From Bacteroidales bacterium (lineage in GTDB: Bacteria > Bacteroidota > Bacteroidia > Bacteroidales > P3), in NCBI GenBank assembly GCA_031274555.1, contig JAISPZ010000137.1, forward strand, positions 1 to 61,875: a DNA stretch of 61,875 nt, read 5' to 3'. Below the pieces are notes generated by a model that did no database searches, had not been told where the DNA came from, and worked only from the letters and a program-made list of their open reading frames with translations. The number at the start of each line of letters is the position of its first letter. Positions within the stretch are counted from its first letter, which is position 1. Below, one piece after another: positions 25,681-35,546 of the stretch. Both the position numbers and the translations under genes were made by a program.

Positions 25681-27045
25681 ATGAAAACAAGAGGATTGCG
25701 GTGGTGGATATTGGGACTTATTATAGTTATATCCATCATAAATTACCTTGACAGAGGGACACTAAATTATATGTGGTTTTCAAAGAAAGCCGCACCGAAA
25801 ACGGAAGTTTCGGCAAACGTTCCACAGCAGGATGAATATGTGGGCATTGCGCTTGACTTGGAGCTTGTTGATAGAACACTTTCCATAGAGGAGCAGCAAG
25901 ATCAACAGAAAAAAATATACGCTCTCATAAATATTATTTTTATGATTTGTTACGGAATGAGCCAACTTTTTTCGGGAAAACTCTATGATAAAATAGGCAC
26001 ACGAAAAGGCTTTATTGCATCTGTGGCGGTGTGGGGGACAGCAGATGCACTTGCTTCAACTGCTGTCGGGTTTAAGTCAATGGCGTTTTTCAGGGGCTTG
26101 CTCGGACTTGGCGAGGCGGGACCCTGGCCCGGGACGACAAAGTCAAATGCCGAATGGTTTCCTCAAAAAGAACGCGCTCTGGCGCAGGGGCTTTTTGGTG
26201 CGGCAGCTTCTGTCGGTTCTGTTCTCGCGCCTGTCGTTATCTCAATGCTTTTTCTCGCCTTTGGATGGAAGATGACTTTTGTTACTGTCGGTTGCCTCGG
26301 ACTTGCGTGGATTTTGCCATGGATTGTTATAAACAAAAAAGGACCGAAAGACCATCCGTGGATTACAGATAAAGAACGCGAATATATTCTGTCAGGACAG
26401 CCAGAAGCGAAGATAGATGCAGCGCAGGACAAGGCAAAATCGTTTGGGGAACTACTGCGTAAAAAAGAAAATTATTCGGTAGTGCTCGGTCGTCTGTTTT
26501 TGGACCCTATCTGGTGGATGTTCGTTACATGGTTGCCGATATATCTTTTGCAGGCACACGACCTCAATATAAAAGAAATTGCCGCAACAGCGTGGATACC
26601 CTATCTTGGCGCAGCGATAGGAAGTGTCGCAGGCGGATGGATGTCAGGCTTTCTTATAAAGAAGGGGCACAGTATAAATTATTCTCGCAAGGCAGCAATG
26701 CTCACAGGTGGATTAATAACGCTTTTCGCGATGTTGAGCATACTCTTTGTGCATAATGTTTGGTTCATAGTAATCTTAATGGCTTTCGTGCTTGGGGGCT
26801 ATCAATTTACGATGACAAACATACAGACAATTCCGAGTGACCTTTTAAGTGGAAAATCGGTAGGCTCTCTTGCAGGGCTTGGCGGAATATCAGCAGTAAT
26901 AGGCACTATCAGCTGTATGTTTATTGTGCCCGCACTCACAAGCGGCGGCAATTGGACGTACTTTTTCATTATGCTCGCGGCACTTGTTCCACTTTCGCTC
27001 GGCTCTATCATGCTGACGGCAAAAAAAATCGAACGTCTTGCTTAA
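25681..27045 (+). CDS. MFS transporter, hexuronate/anion:cation symporter type
   Basis: About 454 residues with about 12 predicted membrane helices. The start LGLIIVISIINYLDRGTLNYMW is typical of the ACS/ExuT group. A hydrophilic insertion of about 50 residues follows helix 1 (KTEVSANVPQQDEYVGIALDLELVDRTLSIEEQQDQ), larger than in ExuT of enterobacteria. It also has LYDKIGTRKGF and GLGEAGPWPGTTKSNAEWFP, characteristic of the group. Predicted to import unsaturated uronate or its linear keto form from the periplasm. It lies 11 bases after kdgF and 63 before the SDR. Confidence 0.9.
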   Translation: MKTRGLRWWILGLIIVISIINYLDRGTLNYMWFSKKAAPKTEVSANVPQQDEYVGIALDLELVDRTLSIEEQQDQQKKIYALINIIFMICYGMSQLFSGKLYDKIGTRKGFIASVAVWGTADALASTAVGFKSMAFFRGLLGLGEAGPWPGTTKSNAEWFPQKERALAQGLFGAAASVGSVLAPVVISMLFLAFGWKMTFVTVGCLGLAWILPWIVINKKGPKDHPWITDKEREYILSGQPEAKIDAAQDKAKSFGELLRKKENYSVVLGRLFLDPIWWMFVTWLPIYLLQAHDLNIKEIAATAWIPYLGAAIGSVAGGWMSGFLIKKGHSINYSRKAAMLTGGLITLFAMLSILFVHNVWFIVILMAFVLGGYQFTMTNIQTIPSDLLSGKSVGSLAGLGGISAVIGTISCMFIVPALTSGGNWTYFFIMLAALVPLSLGSIMLTAKKIERLA

Positions 27046-27108
27046 AAAACGGCGGTTAAAAATAGACATAAAAATTAAATTCGTGATAAATAAAAAAAAA
27101 TTAAAAAG

Positions 27109-27861
27109 ATGAAACATCAAGGAAAGGTAGCCGTAGTTACAGGCGGCGCAAGGGACATTGGACGTGCAGTGTCCGTTCAATTGGCAAAAGAGGGCGCAAA
27201 GGTTGTGCTCAATTATTATGACAACAAAAACGATGCAGACCAAACACTTGAATTAATCAGGGAAGTTGGCGGTGAAGCAATCGCAGTACATGGCGATATG
27301 ACAAAATGGTCGGATGTGGAAAAATTATTTAAAGAAGCAACCGAAAAGTTTGGCAGCGAAATTCATATTCTTGTAAATGTTGTTGGAGGACTTGTTGGTC
27401 GCAAGACAATCGAAGAACAGGACGAAGCGTGGTATAATTTTCTTATGGACGTAAATATGAAGTCATGCTTTTTTTGTACAAAAGCAGCAGTTCCATATAT
27501 GCCGAAAGAAAGTGCTATTGTTAATTTTTCGTCCCTTGCTGCCCGCGATGGTGGCGGACCGGGTGCGTCCATGTACGCAACAGCCAAAGGAGCGGTGGCA
27601 GTATTTACACGCGCAATGGCTAAGGAACTCGGACCTCGCGGTATTCGTTGCAACGCGCTTGCCCCGGGCACTATAGCGACTTCGTTCCACGACAAATTTA
27701 ATACACCCGAAAACCGTGAGCGTATGAAAGGAATATATCCTCTGCGCAGAGAGGGAACAGCAGGGGATATTGCCGACTTGGTAAGTTTTCTCGCCAGCAG
27801 CGAGTCGTCTTACATCACAGGGTGCAATATTGATATTAACGGCGGAATGTTTTTCAGTTAA
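27109..27861 (+). CDS. SDR-family oxidoreductase, candidate DEH reductase
   Basis: About 250 residues. Classical short-chain dehydrogenase: TGGARDIG cofactor loop (residues 11-18), a VNVVGG variant of the NNAG motif near 86, catalytic Ser in SSLAARDGGG and the Y-x-x-x-K as YATAKG near 155, plus the C-terminal SSYITGCNIDINGG. The position after KdgF and the uronate MFS transporter is that of SDRs that reduce 4-deoxy-L-erythro-5-hexoseulose uronate (DEH) to KDG in alginate users. A KduI/KduD-type route is also encoded downstream, so it may instead act on a different intermediate. Cofactor preference not assigned. Confidence 0.85.
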   Translation: MKHQGKVAVVTGGARDIGRAVSVQLAKEGAKVVLNYYDNKNDADQTLELIREVGGEAIAVHGDMTKWSDVEKLFKEATEKFGSEIHILVNVVGGLVGRKTIEEQDEAWYNFLMDVNMKSCFFCTKAAVPYMPKESAIVNFSSLAARDGGGPGASMYATAKGAVAVFTRAMAKELGPRGIRCNALAPGTIATSFHDKFNTPENRERMKGIYPLRREGTAGDIADLVSFLASSESSYITGCNIDINGGMFFS

Positions 27862-27882
27862 ATATACATAATAATTAAAACT

Positions 27883-30237
27883 ATGAACAGTAAAAAATTA
27901 TTTGCAGCCATTGTCTGTACAGCGATAACGGTATTTCCTGTTTTTGCGCAGGAATACCACTATCAACAGGGATTTGCAACCACTACACCTTCGGGGTGGA
28001 CGCGCACGTCTGCAACTACATCATCTTTAAACCATACAGGCGAAACGTTTGAGGGAGCTAATGCGGCAAAGTTTGATGCAACGTGTATAGACGAAACATT
28101 CTATTTACGAGCACCTGAAACACCAAATGCGGGCATACTCTCTTTCTGGGCGCAGAGAAACGCTAACAGTACGCTTATGGATTTGCATATTGTAAAAATT
28201 GTGGATGGTGTAGAAACAGAAATAAAGTCGTTCGATGCTAATGCCTTTCCTCATAAAAATACAGGATGGACCAAGTATGTCGTAGTTTTGGATGAGCAAG
28301 ATCCTGTTGCAATAAAGTTTTATTCAACCATAAGAGATGGAAATTTGGCGTGGTTTGCTATAGACGATATAGAACTCACAAAATATGTTGGTGGTGGCGG
28401 TGGTGACGATACGCTTGGCGGGATTAATAAGATAAATACAAATTTTGGTGATGGCTCCTGGGGGGAAATATATCAAACGCAGCCAGCAGCAGGTACTTTT
28501 CCAACAGATACTATCAATGGTTTTATCCTTAACAGGGCTGCCGTTACCAAATATTCCGGGATGGCGTGTCCGACAGGAATTACGCACGTTAATAGAATTT
28601 TTATTGACAGGAGTGCAAATAGCGGTTATGTTATTTTGCCACTGTTAAAAACGGTGGGTGAGATTGAAATTCACGCCCAGGCTGGCACATTGGGCAACAC
28701 GTTTGTTTTAGAGGAAGAGATTATGAGTACGTGGTCGCCGATAGGCACTTATGCACCGTCAAAAACAACAGATTCTGTATTTACTGTTTCTGTTGATAAA
28801 AATTCTTATACACGATTGCGAATATCAAATAATTCGGGCGGCGGTATCCAGCTATATAAATTAAAAACAACAACTTATCAGGAAAATCAGGAACTGAATG
28901 TTGTATCAACCGTACCAGACGAGGGAGGTGCTGTATATTACAACCTCACACATACCATCACATTAAACTTTAACAAAGAAGTTGATTATGGAACAGGATA
29001 TATAAAAATAAATACCGACTCTGTAAATGTAAATATGTGCACAATAAGCGGCAAGGAAGTTACTATTCCTGTAACGCTTACAAGTACCACATCAGGCAAG
29101 GCATACACCCTGACAGTTCCCGCAGGCGCGTTTGTTGAGCAAGGCAATACTTCACTCTTGAGCAATATAAAAGTGCTGCATTTTTCAACAGTAAAAACAG
29201 TGGCGTATCCGTCAAATTATTCCTCTCAAATAGATGTTCATTATTCGACAAACGATACGGCTTGGCAGAGAATGGATATTTATTATCCAACGTCATCCGC
29301 CACAAAAGTACCTGTTCTTATCAATATGCACGGTGGCGGGTGGAATCACGGCGACAAGGAGTCGCAGGGCGGTTTTTCGCTTTATTTTGATATGGGATTT
29401 GCCGTATGTAATGTTGAATACAGAATGACTGCCACAGCCAAAGCACCTGCTGCGGTTGAGGATATTCGCTGTGCAATGAAATATCTTCTCGCTCATAATG
29501 ACGAACTTAATATAGACCCGATGAAAATTGTTTTTCAGGGTGGCTCTGCCGGAGCGCATTTGGCACTCACAGCAGCGTATTTACAGACAGACGAAAAATT
29601 TGATGGCGGATGTATTGAGTTTAACGAACCGTATCGCGTAATTGCTATTATTGACAAGTATGGACCGACCCATTTGGAAGAATTTATGTTTTACTCGTCG
29701 CTCGTAAATTGGCTTGATGATAAGAAAGACAGCATAGAATTTGTGCGTTCAATTTCCCCTGCGCTTATGGTTAGAGAGGATGTTACACCTGCAACGTATA
29801 TTATTCATGGTGACGCTGACCCGACAGTTCCGTATCACCAGTCGGAATTGCTCGCCGACACGCTCGAAAACAACAACGTGAAATATATGTTTACGACTGT
29901 TCCCGATGGCGGACATGGTGGATTTCCTGCGCAATACAATACGCAAATGAATAATGAGATAGTGCAGTTTCTGTCGGAAGTGCTTGCCGAGCTTCCTGTC
30001 GATATAGAGAATAAGTCCGCTGTTCCAAACGATAAAAAGCATAATGTTTTTATTGATAACGGAGTGTTGAACATCGTTGGTGGTGATATTTTGTCTGTTG
30101 AAATTTTTGATGTTAATGGCAGAAATATTTTTTACGGAAATACAAATAAAATAGATATGTCGCGTTACGGACATGGAATTTATTTTGTAAGAATAAAAAC
30201 AGAAAAAAATACAGTTGTAGAAAAAATTGTTAAGTAA
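27883..30237 (+). CDS. T9SS-exported alpha/beta-hydrolase esterase with N-terminal beta-sandwich domains
   Basis: About 784 residues. Signal peptide (ending VFPVFAQ); an N-terminal beta-sandwich (about 22-165, CBM- or MAM-like); a second beta domain (170-340); an Ig-like Big_5 module (NVVSTVPDEGGAVYYNLTHTITLNF, about 345-445); then an alpha/beta-hydrolase. Its oxyanion loop is HGGGW near 482, the nucleophile GGSAG near 552, the acid in HGDADPTVPY near 645, and His in DGGHGGF near 676. The C-terminus is a T9SS sorting domain (VEIFDVNGRNIFYG ... GIYFVRIKTEKNTVVEKIVK). Resembles BD-FAE/lipase-like acetylesterases. In a polyuronate PUL, extracellular deacetylation is the simplest role. Confidence 0.85.
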   Translation: MNSKKLFAAIVCTAITVFPVFAQEYHYQQGFATTTPSGWTRTSATTSSLNHTGETFEGANAAKFDATCIDETFYLRAPETPNAGILSFWAQRNANSTLMDLHIVKIVDGVETEIKSFDANAFPHKNTGWTKYVVVLDEQDPVAIKFYSTIRDGNLAWFAIDDIELTKYVGGGGGDDTLGGINKINTNFGDGSWGEIYQTQPAAGTFPTDTINGFILNRAAVTKYSGMACPTGITHVNRIFIDRSANSGYVILPLLKTVGEIEIHAQAGTLGNTFVLEEEIMSTWSPIGTYAPSKTTDSVFTVSVDKNSYTRLRISNNSGGGIQLYKLKTTTYQENQELNVVSTVPDEGGAVYYNLTHTITLNFNKEVDYGTGYIKINTDSVNVNMCTISGKEVTIPVTLTSTTSGKAYTLTVPAGAFVEQGNTSLLSNIKVLHFSTVKTVAYPSNYSSQIDVHYSTNDTAWQRMDIYYPTSSATKVPVLINMHGGGWNHGDKESQGGFSLYFDMGFAVCNVEYRMTATAKAPAAVEDIRCAMKYLLAHNDELNIDPMKIVFQGGSAGAHLALTAAYLQTDEKFDGGCIEFNEPYRVIAIIDKYGPTHLEEFMFYSSLVNWLDDKKDSIEFVRSISPALMVREDVTPATYIIHGDADPTVPYHQSELLADTLENNNVKYMFTTVPDGGHGGFPAQYNTQMNNEIVQFLSEVLAELPVDIENKSAVPNDKKHNVFIDNGVLNIVGGDILSVEIFDVNGRNIFYGNTNKIDMSRYGHGIYFVRIKTEKNTVVEKIVK

Positions 30238-30272
30238 GATTTGTTGAGGAGTCCGTCTAATTTATTAAAAAT

Positions 30273-31322
30273 ATGAAACGAATTTTGATATTATGTCTAA
30301 TGGTTTGTCTGTGTATGATGGTTAGAGCACAGGAAGCGCATTTGAGTGCAACAGGTGTGGGTAGTGCGTATGGTGTAATAAATGCAGTGTTTGCTCCAAC
30401 GAGTGGCGATGTGTGTGAAACACCCGACTGTGCTCATCCTGCTTTTGGCGAACATATAACGCAGGTTTATGATAACGAACTTGGAAAATATGTTTTTGCG
30501 TTTCATGCACACGTGCACTACGACAACGACCGATGTCAGAAATTTGACCGCCAGCGTACCGAAATAAAAACTTATGATCAATCTCCCTCTTTTCAAAAAG
30601 GATTTTATGGCGACAGAGTTCGGTACGAATGGTTGTTTAAACTTCCTGTTGGTTTTAAGCCGTCGAGCAATTTTACTCACTTACATCAAATAAAGGCAGT
30701 GGGCGGGGATGATGATATGCCGATAGTAACAATAACTGCACGAAAAGCATCGCCGAACAGGATAGAACTTAGACACGATAACGAAGTTACCGTTGCACAG
30801 GCGAACCTTTCTAAATTTACAGGGCAGTGGGTAAAGATTGTGGAAGATATTTTTATTGACAGTGTTCATGGGTCTTTATCCATGCTTATAACAAAAGTGT
30901 CGGATGGTGATACAATTCTGTCATACAAGAATGGCAATATTAAAATGATACGTGGCAGTAATGATTTTATACGTCCAAAGTGGGGTATTTATCGCAGCCT
31001 GCTCGACTCGGCAAATTTAAGGGACGAAACAGTTTACTTTAACGATTTTGTTGTTGTAAAAGACACATCGACCAAGCCTGAGATACCTGTATATAATGAA
31101 AATATCACCGCAGGGTACGACAAGTATATTAGTGTGGAAGATGGAAAAATAAATATCTTTTATCCGAAACACGCTGTTGTGGAAATATACGATACTCTTG
31201 GAAATATGTTGTTAAAGACCGAAAGTAAAGAAATCATGACAGATAAGTTTAAAAATAAAATTGTAATTATAAAACTTAAAACGAAAGACGGAGTATTTAC
31301 GTATAAATATTTATTGCTATGA
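30273..31322 (+). CDS. Secreted jelly-roll polysaccharide lyase-like protein
   Basis: About 349 residues. Signal peptide (ending CMMVRAQ). The middle domain has the pattern of beta-jelly-roll lyases: FDRQRTEIKTY near 90, THLHQIKAVGG near 135, and KWGIYRSL near 235, reminiscent of the RTE, QxH and YxxG/IYR blocks of PL7, PL13 and PL20-type enzymes (Pfam polysaccharide lyase PF14099-like). The C-terminal 75 residues look like a divergent T9SS sorting domain (VVEIYDTLGNMLLKTESKE), ending KYLLL. Likely cuts internal polyuronate bonds outside the cell. The exact PL family is uncertain. Its stop overlaps the next ATG (ATGA). Confidence 0.6.
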   Translation: MKRILILCLMVCLCMMVRAQEAHLSATGVGSAYGVINAVFAPTSGDVCETPDCAHPAFGEHITQVYDNELGKYVFAFHAHVHYDNDRCQKFDRQRTEIKTYDQSPSFQKGFYGDRVRYEWLFKLPVGFKPSSNFTHLHQIKAVGGDDDMPIVTITARKASPNRIELRHDNEVTVAQANLSKFTGQWVKIVEDIFIDSVHGSLSMLITKVSDGDTILSYKNGNIKMIRGSNDFIRPKWGIYRSLLDSANLRDETVYFNDFVVVKDTSTKPEIPVYNENITAGYDKYISVEDGKINIFYPKHAVVEIYDTLGNMLLKTESKEIMTDKFKNKIVIIKLKTKDGVFTYKYLLL

Positions 31323-32632
31323 AGAAGATTTTAACAGGCTTTACTGTCCTGCTATTTGTGTTTGCCCAAAGTGCGCAAAGTGCGCAAAGTGCGCAAAGTG
31401 CGCAAAGTGCGCAAAGTATGCAAAATACGCAAAGTACGCAAAATACTCAACGTGCCCAAAATGCCCAAAATGCCCAACGTGTGCAGCGCATAGTTATCAC
31501 GCTCAATGACGACTATCTCGCGGAAGCAAAACAGAATATAAAAAACGGCGATATTATTTCGCAGCAAGAGCTAAAAAAAGTTGTTCGCAAGGCAGATAAA
31601 GCACTCGAAGAAGATATTCTTTACGTAGTGCAAAAAATAGACACTCCGCCGAGTGGCTCAAAGCGCGACTATATGAGTGCTGCCGCGTATTGGTTTCCCG
31701 ACACTACAAAAAAAGACGGATTGCCGTACATAAGGCGGGACGGTATCAGAAACGATAATCTTGGCGAAAATAAAGACGATATTCAAACAATGGCAAGAAA
31801 TGCGTATAACTGCGCACTCGCATATTATTTTACAGACGAAAATAAATACGCGAGAAAAGCAGCGGAGTTTATCCGCGAATGGTTTCTTAACAGTGAAAAA
31901 GGAATGAACCCGAATTTTAATTATGCACAGTATGTCAAAGGGCGCAATACAGGGCGTGGCGCAGGACTGATAGAAGCGCGTGTGTTCTACCGTGTGCTTG
32001 ACGTTGCAAAACTTATTGAAACGTCAAAAGAATGGACGGAAAACGACCGTCAGCAGTTGCAAAAATGGTTCAGTGATTTTCTTGTATGGATGGAAACGTC
32101 AAAGGTGGGATTACAGGAAAACAGGGCAAAAAACAATCATGGCACTTACTACGATGCGACTCGGCTCGCAATATGTTTTTATACAAATCAGTACGATAAA
32201 GCGAGAAATATAATAGACAGTTCGGTAGTAAACCGTATTTTTATTCAGCAGAATGAAGACGGTTCAATGAAAGAAGAAATGACGAGAACATTATCTCTGC
32301 ATTATCACACTTTCAATCTTGAGGCACTTCTTTTAAACTGTATGTTCGCTCAAAAAATCGGCATTGACCTTTATAATTATAGCGATGTGGACGGCAGTTC
32401 AATAAAAAAATATATTGATTATCTTTTGCCGTTCTATTTGCAGGAAAAAAAATGGAGCGGTCAGCAGATAAAGTCGTTCAAGTACGAGCGTGTGATACCG
32501 CTTCTATACTGGTTTGGAAAAAATATTGACGGCAGAGAAAATTATCTCGTTGCAGCAGAACAGTTAGAGAAAATACTTAACTGCCGCATGGATAAATTAA
32601 CAGGACAAAACATAGAAAAAATAAATAAATAA
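31319..32632 (+). CDS. PL38/PL5-type alginate lyase with microsatellite-encoded linker
   Basis: About 437 residues. Signal peptide MKKILTGFTVLLFVFAQ is followed by a low-complexity SAQ/NTQ/NAQ repeat (about residues 18-56) encoded by 9-bp units, then an alginate-lyase fold. It includes AAYWFPDTTKKDGLPYIRRDG near 120, MARNAYNCALAYYFTDENKYA near 155, KNNHGTYYDATRLA near 275 with the catalytic Asn/His, and SLHYHTFNLEALL near 330. These are hallmarks of the Pfam alginate_lyase group shared by PL5 and PL38. Gut Bacteroides alginate PULs pair PL38 with PL6 and PL17, as here. ATGA overlap with the previous gene. Probably periplasmic or secreted. Confidence 0.82.
   Translation: MKKILTGFTVLLFVFAQSAQSAQSAQSAQSAQSMQNTQSTQNTQRAQNAQNAQRVQRIVITLNDDYLAEAKQNIKNGDIISQQELKKVVRKADKALEEDILYVVQKIDTPPSGSKRDYMSAAAYWFPDTTKKDGLPYIRRDGIRNDNLGENKDDIQTMARNAYNCALAYYFTDENKYARKAAEFIREWFLNSEKGMNPNFNYAQYVKGRNTGRGAGLIEARVFYRVLDVAKLIETSKEWTENDRQQLQKWFSDFLVWMETSKVGLQENRAKNNHGTYYDATRLAICFYTNQYDKARNIIDSSVVNRIFIQQNEDGSMKEEMTRTLSLHYHTFNLEALLLNCMFAQKIGIDLYNYSDVDGSSIKKYIDYLLPFYLQEKKWSGQQIKSFKYERVIPLLYWFGKNIDGRENYLVAAEQLEKILNCRMDKLTGQNIEKINK
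31368..31490 (+). repeat. 9-bp in-frame microsatellite in the lyase gene
   Basis: Units of AGTGCGCAA (five perfect copies from about 31370), then diverged units (AGTATGCAA, AATACGCAA, AGTACGCAA, CGTGCCCAA, AATGCCCAA). Because the unit is nine bases, copy-number change would lengthen or shorten the linker after the signal peptide without breaking the frame. Confidence 0.95.
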
Positions 32633-32635
32633 ATT

Positions 32636-33475
32636 ATGACAAATTATCAAGTAAGACAGGCAGCACATCCAGACGATGTAAAACATTACGACACCGAAAA
32701 ATTGAGAAAGCATTTTCTCTTTAATACCGTAATGGTGGCAGACGAAGTAAATATGGTATATTCACTTTATGACCGTATTATTGCAGGTGGCGCAGTTCCC
32801 GCGAGCAAGGAACTTCCATTGGAAACAATAGACCCGCTGAAAGCAAATTATTTTTTAGAGCGCAGGGAGCTTGGCGTTTTTAATGTCGGCGGAAAAGGAA
32901 AAGTTGTCGCAGATGGACAAGAGTATGAACTCGACTATAAAGAGGCACTTTATCTCGGCAGAGGAAATAAAGATGTTAGATTTATAAGTGTCGATAACGC
33001 AAATCCTGCGCGGTTTTATTTTCTATCCGCTCCCGCTCACAGAGTTTGCCCCAATAAAAAAGTAACAAAGAAAGACGCGGTCGTTGTACATCTCGGCTCT
33101 TTAGAAGCATCAAACGAAAGAACTATAAACAAACTTCTTGTAGAGGGAGCGATAGAAACGTGCCAATTGCAAATGGGTATGACAGAACTTGCGCCCGGAA
33201 GCGTGTGGAATACAATGCCGACTCATGTTCACGACAGGCGCATGGAGTGGTATTTTTATTTTGAAGTGCCGCAGGAGCAGGCAATAGCCCATTTTATGGG
33301 GACACCAGACGAAACACGTCATATATGGCTACATAACGAAGATGCTGTTGTATCGCCGAATTGGAGTATTCATTCTGCTGCCGGAACTTGCGCCTACACG
33401 TTTATATGGGGCATGGGTGGCGAAAATCTTGATTACGGTGATGTTGATAGCACACCTGTTAATGAAATGAAATAA
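32636..33475 (+). CDS. kduI: 5-keto-4-deoxyuronate isomerase (DKI isomerase)
   Basis: About 279 residues, the standard KduI length. Opening [23 protein letters not shown] and [14 protein letters not shown] are family-typical. The cupin metal site is [16 protein letters not shown] near residues 195-210 (His, His, Glu), with the last His in WSIHSAAGT near 243. Catalyses 5-keto-4-deoxyuronate to 2,5-diketo-3-deoxygluconate, the cytoplasmic step before KduD. It follows the PL38-type lyase by three bases and precedes eda by 10. Its presence means unsaturated uronate can enter the Kdu route as well as direct SDR reduction. Confidence 0.96.
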   Translation: MTNYQVRQAAHPDDVKHYDTEKLRKHFLFNTVMVADEVNMVYSLYDRIIAGGAVPASKELPLETIDPLKANYFLERRELGVFNVGGKGKVVADGQEYELDYKEALYLGRGNKDVRFISVDNANPARFYFLSAPAHRVCPNKKVTKKDAVVVHLGSLEASNERTINKLLVEGAIETCQLQMGMTELAPGSVWNTMPTHVHDRRMEWYFYFEVPQEQAIAHFMGTPDETRHIWLHNEDAVVSPNWSIHSAAGTCAYTFIWGMGGENLDYGDVDSTPVNEMK

Positions 33476-33485
33476 ACATTTATTT

Positions 33486-34154
33486 ATGGCAAAATACAAT
33501 AAAATTCAGGTGCTCGGAACAATGCTTGAAACGTGTGTTGTTCCTGTGTTTTATAATTCCGACCTTAGCACAGCAAAAAATGTAATTAAGGCATGCTACG
33601 ATGGCGGAATTCGTGTTTTTGAATTTACAAATCGCGGCGAATTTGCCCATGAAGTATTTGGCGAACTTGTCAGGTTTGTTCGTATGGAATGTTCGGGGCT
33701 GATACTTGGTGTCGGCTCTATTGTCGATGCTCCAACGGCAGCACTCTATATTCAGTCAGGTGCAAATTTTATTGTCGGACCGTTATTTAATCCTGATATT
33801 GCAAAGGTCGCAAACCGTCGTCTTATGCCATATATTCCTGGTTGTGGTTCAATATCGGAAGTAGGCACTGCGCAGGAACACGGTTGCGACTTATGCAAGA
33901 TTTTCCCTGCCGATATGCTCGGCACAAACTTTGTAAAGGGGATAAAAGCACCAATGCCATGGTCAATGCTTATGGTTACAGGTGGCGTAAAGCCAGAGGA
34001 AGAAAATATTCGTTCGTGGTTTGATGCAGGTGTGTCATGCGTTGGAATAGGCAGTTATTTATTTCCTGACGAAATGATTAAAAATGAAAATTGGCAGGGA
34101 ATTTCCGAAATTTGCAGAAACACGCTGTCTATTGTAAAAAAAGTAAAATTATGA
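33486..34154 (+). CDS. eda: KDPG aldolase (2-dehydro-3-deoxy-phosphogluconate aldolase)
   Basis: About 222 residues, TIM-barrel aldolase. Motifs: [33 protein letters not shown] with the catalytic Glu in [31 protein letters not shown], and the Schiff-base lysine in [10 protein letters not shown] near residue 138. Cleaves KDPG to pyruvate and glyceraldehyde-3-phosphate. Its stop TGA overlaps the kdgK start (ATGA), so the kinase and aldolase are translationally coupled. Confidence 0.96.
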   Translation: MAKYNKIQVLGTMLETCVVPVFYNSDLSTAKNVIKACYDGGIRVFEFTNRGEFAHEVFGELVRFVRMECSGLILGVGSIVDAPTAALYIQSGANFIVGPLFNPDIAKVANRRLMPYIPGCGSISEVGTAQEHGCDLCKIFPADMLGTNFVKGIKAPMPWSMLMVTGGVKPEEENIRSWFDAGVSCVGIGSYLFPDEMIKNENWQGISEICRNTLSIVKKVKL

Positions 34155-35191
34155 GTAAAATAGTAACATTTGGAGAGATTATGCTCCGTCTGGCAACTCC
34201 CCATTTTGAACGTTTTTCGCAGGCAAAAAATTTTGTCGCAACTTTTGGCGGTGGCGAGGCAAACGTTGCCGTATCGCTTGCAAACTATGGCATTGAAACC
34301 GATTTTGTGACGTGCTTGCCAGAAAATGACATCGCAAATTCCTGTATTATGGACCTACGCAAATATGGTGTAGGTGTATCGAATATCATTAGAAGTGGCG
34401 ACAGAATTGGTATTTACTTCCTTGAAACAGGTGCGGTATCACGTCCGAGCAAGGTGATTTACGACAGAGCAAATTCATCAATTTCCGAAGTAAAGACAGG
34501 GATGTTTGATTGGGAAAAAATTCTGAAAGGTGCTTCGTTTTTTCATTGGACAGGCATTACGCCAGCTCTCTCGCAGAGTGCGGCGGACGTGTGTATGGAA
34601 GCTATATCGGTCGCAAACGCCCTTAATATTCCTGTGTCGTGCGACCTGAATTATAGAAAAAATCTGTGGAAATACGGTAAAAAAGCTGCAGAAGTCATGC
34701 CTGCTCTCGTTGAGGGATGTGATATTATTCTCGGCAATGAGGAAGATGCTGAAAAGGTCTTTGGGATTAAGCCTGACGGCTTCGATGTGGAGAATACAGG
34801 TGGCAAGGTTGATGTGGAGAAGTTTGAATATGTTTGCAGCCAGCTTATGAAAAAATTTCCACGCGCAAAAAAAGTGGTGATAACTCTGCGTGGCTCGATA
34901 AATGCAAATCACAACACTTGGGGTGGATGTCTATATGACGGCAAAAAACTTTATCAGTCGTCGAGGTATGACATCACCCACATTGTGGACAGAGTCGGCG
35001 GTGGGGACGCATTTATGGGCGGGCTGCTTTACGGTCTTGTCACTCACGCAGACAATTCCCAGAAGGTGCTCGACTTCGCTGTTGCGGCTTCATGTTTGAA
35101 GCACACAATTTATGGGGATTACAATCTTGTTTCCGTCAGTGAAGTTGAAAATTTGATGAAAGGGGACGGCAGTGGCAGAGTCGTCAGATAG
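34151..35191 (+). CDS. kdgK: 2-keto-3-deoxygluconate kinase (PfkB family)
   Basis: About 346 residues from the ATG at 34151. PfkB-type sugar kinase: [17 protein letters not shown] start, [17 protein letters not shown] near 30, DLNYRKNLW near 165, and the anion-hole motif [14 protein letters not shown] near 283 with the catalytic Asp. Phosphorylates KDG to KDPG for Eda. Translationally coupled to eda by the ATGA overlap. Last gene before a repeat-filled gap; kduD-like follows 355 bases later on the same strand. Confidence 0.94.
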   Translation: MSKIVTFGEIMLRLATPHFERFSQAKNFVATFGGGEANVAVSLANYGIETDFVTCLPENDIANSCIMDLRKYGVGVSNIIRSGDRIGIYFLETGAVSRPSKVIYDRANSSISEVKTGMFDWEKILKGASFFHWTGITPALSQSAADVCMEAISVANALNIPVSCDLNYRKNLWKYGKKAAEVMPALVEGCDIILGNEEDAEKVFGIKPDGFDVENTGGKVDVEKFEYVCSQLMKKFPRAKKVVITLRGSINANHNTWGGCLYDGKKLYQSSRYDITHIVDRVGGGDAFMGGLLYGLVTHADNSQKVLDFAVAASCLKHTIYGDYNLVSVSEVENLMKGDGSGRVVR

Positions 35192-35546
35192 AATGTAAAT
35201 TTGGGCGTTCCCCCGCCCCTCGCAGGCTCGGGTGCGGGGTCGGGCTATCACTCCAATCTTTTGCACTCGGACAAAAACAAAAAGCCATCATAAAATTCCA
35301 CTAAACCGTCACCTATCAACACCCTGCAAAAGGATTTCCGCTCAATCCCTAACGCAAACCCAATTACGGATTACGAATTACGGATTACGAATTAAAACAA
35401 CTTCAAACGATATGAACGAACAAAAACTGCAAACGATATGAACGAACGAAAACTGCAAACGATAACATGGACGATATGCACAAATAGCGAGTGCGTAAGC
35501 AAAATTCTAAATTCTCAATTCTAAATTCTCAATTAAAAAAAACAGT
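35192..35546. repeat. Gene-free stretch with dispersed element copy C and short inverted/direct repeats
   Basis: Copy C of the dispersed element runs from about 35201 to 35361 in plus orientation. It is followed by alternating TTACGGATTACGAATT units (35364-35396), a short duplication containing AAACGATATGAACGAAC (35404-35455), and TTCTAAATTCTCAATT repeats (35503-35535) up to the kduD-like start. No gene seen. It separates kdgK from the kduD-like gene. Confidence 0.85.

Noticed and set aside
35232-35441. ORF in the kdgK-kduD gap
   Set aside because: It is the translation of dispersed element copy C and short repeats; equivalent ORFs in copies B and D are not conserved.
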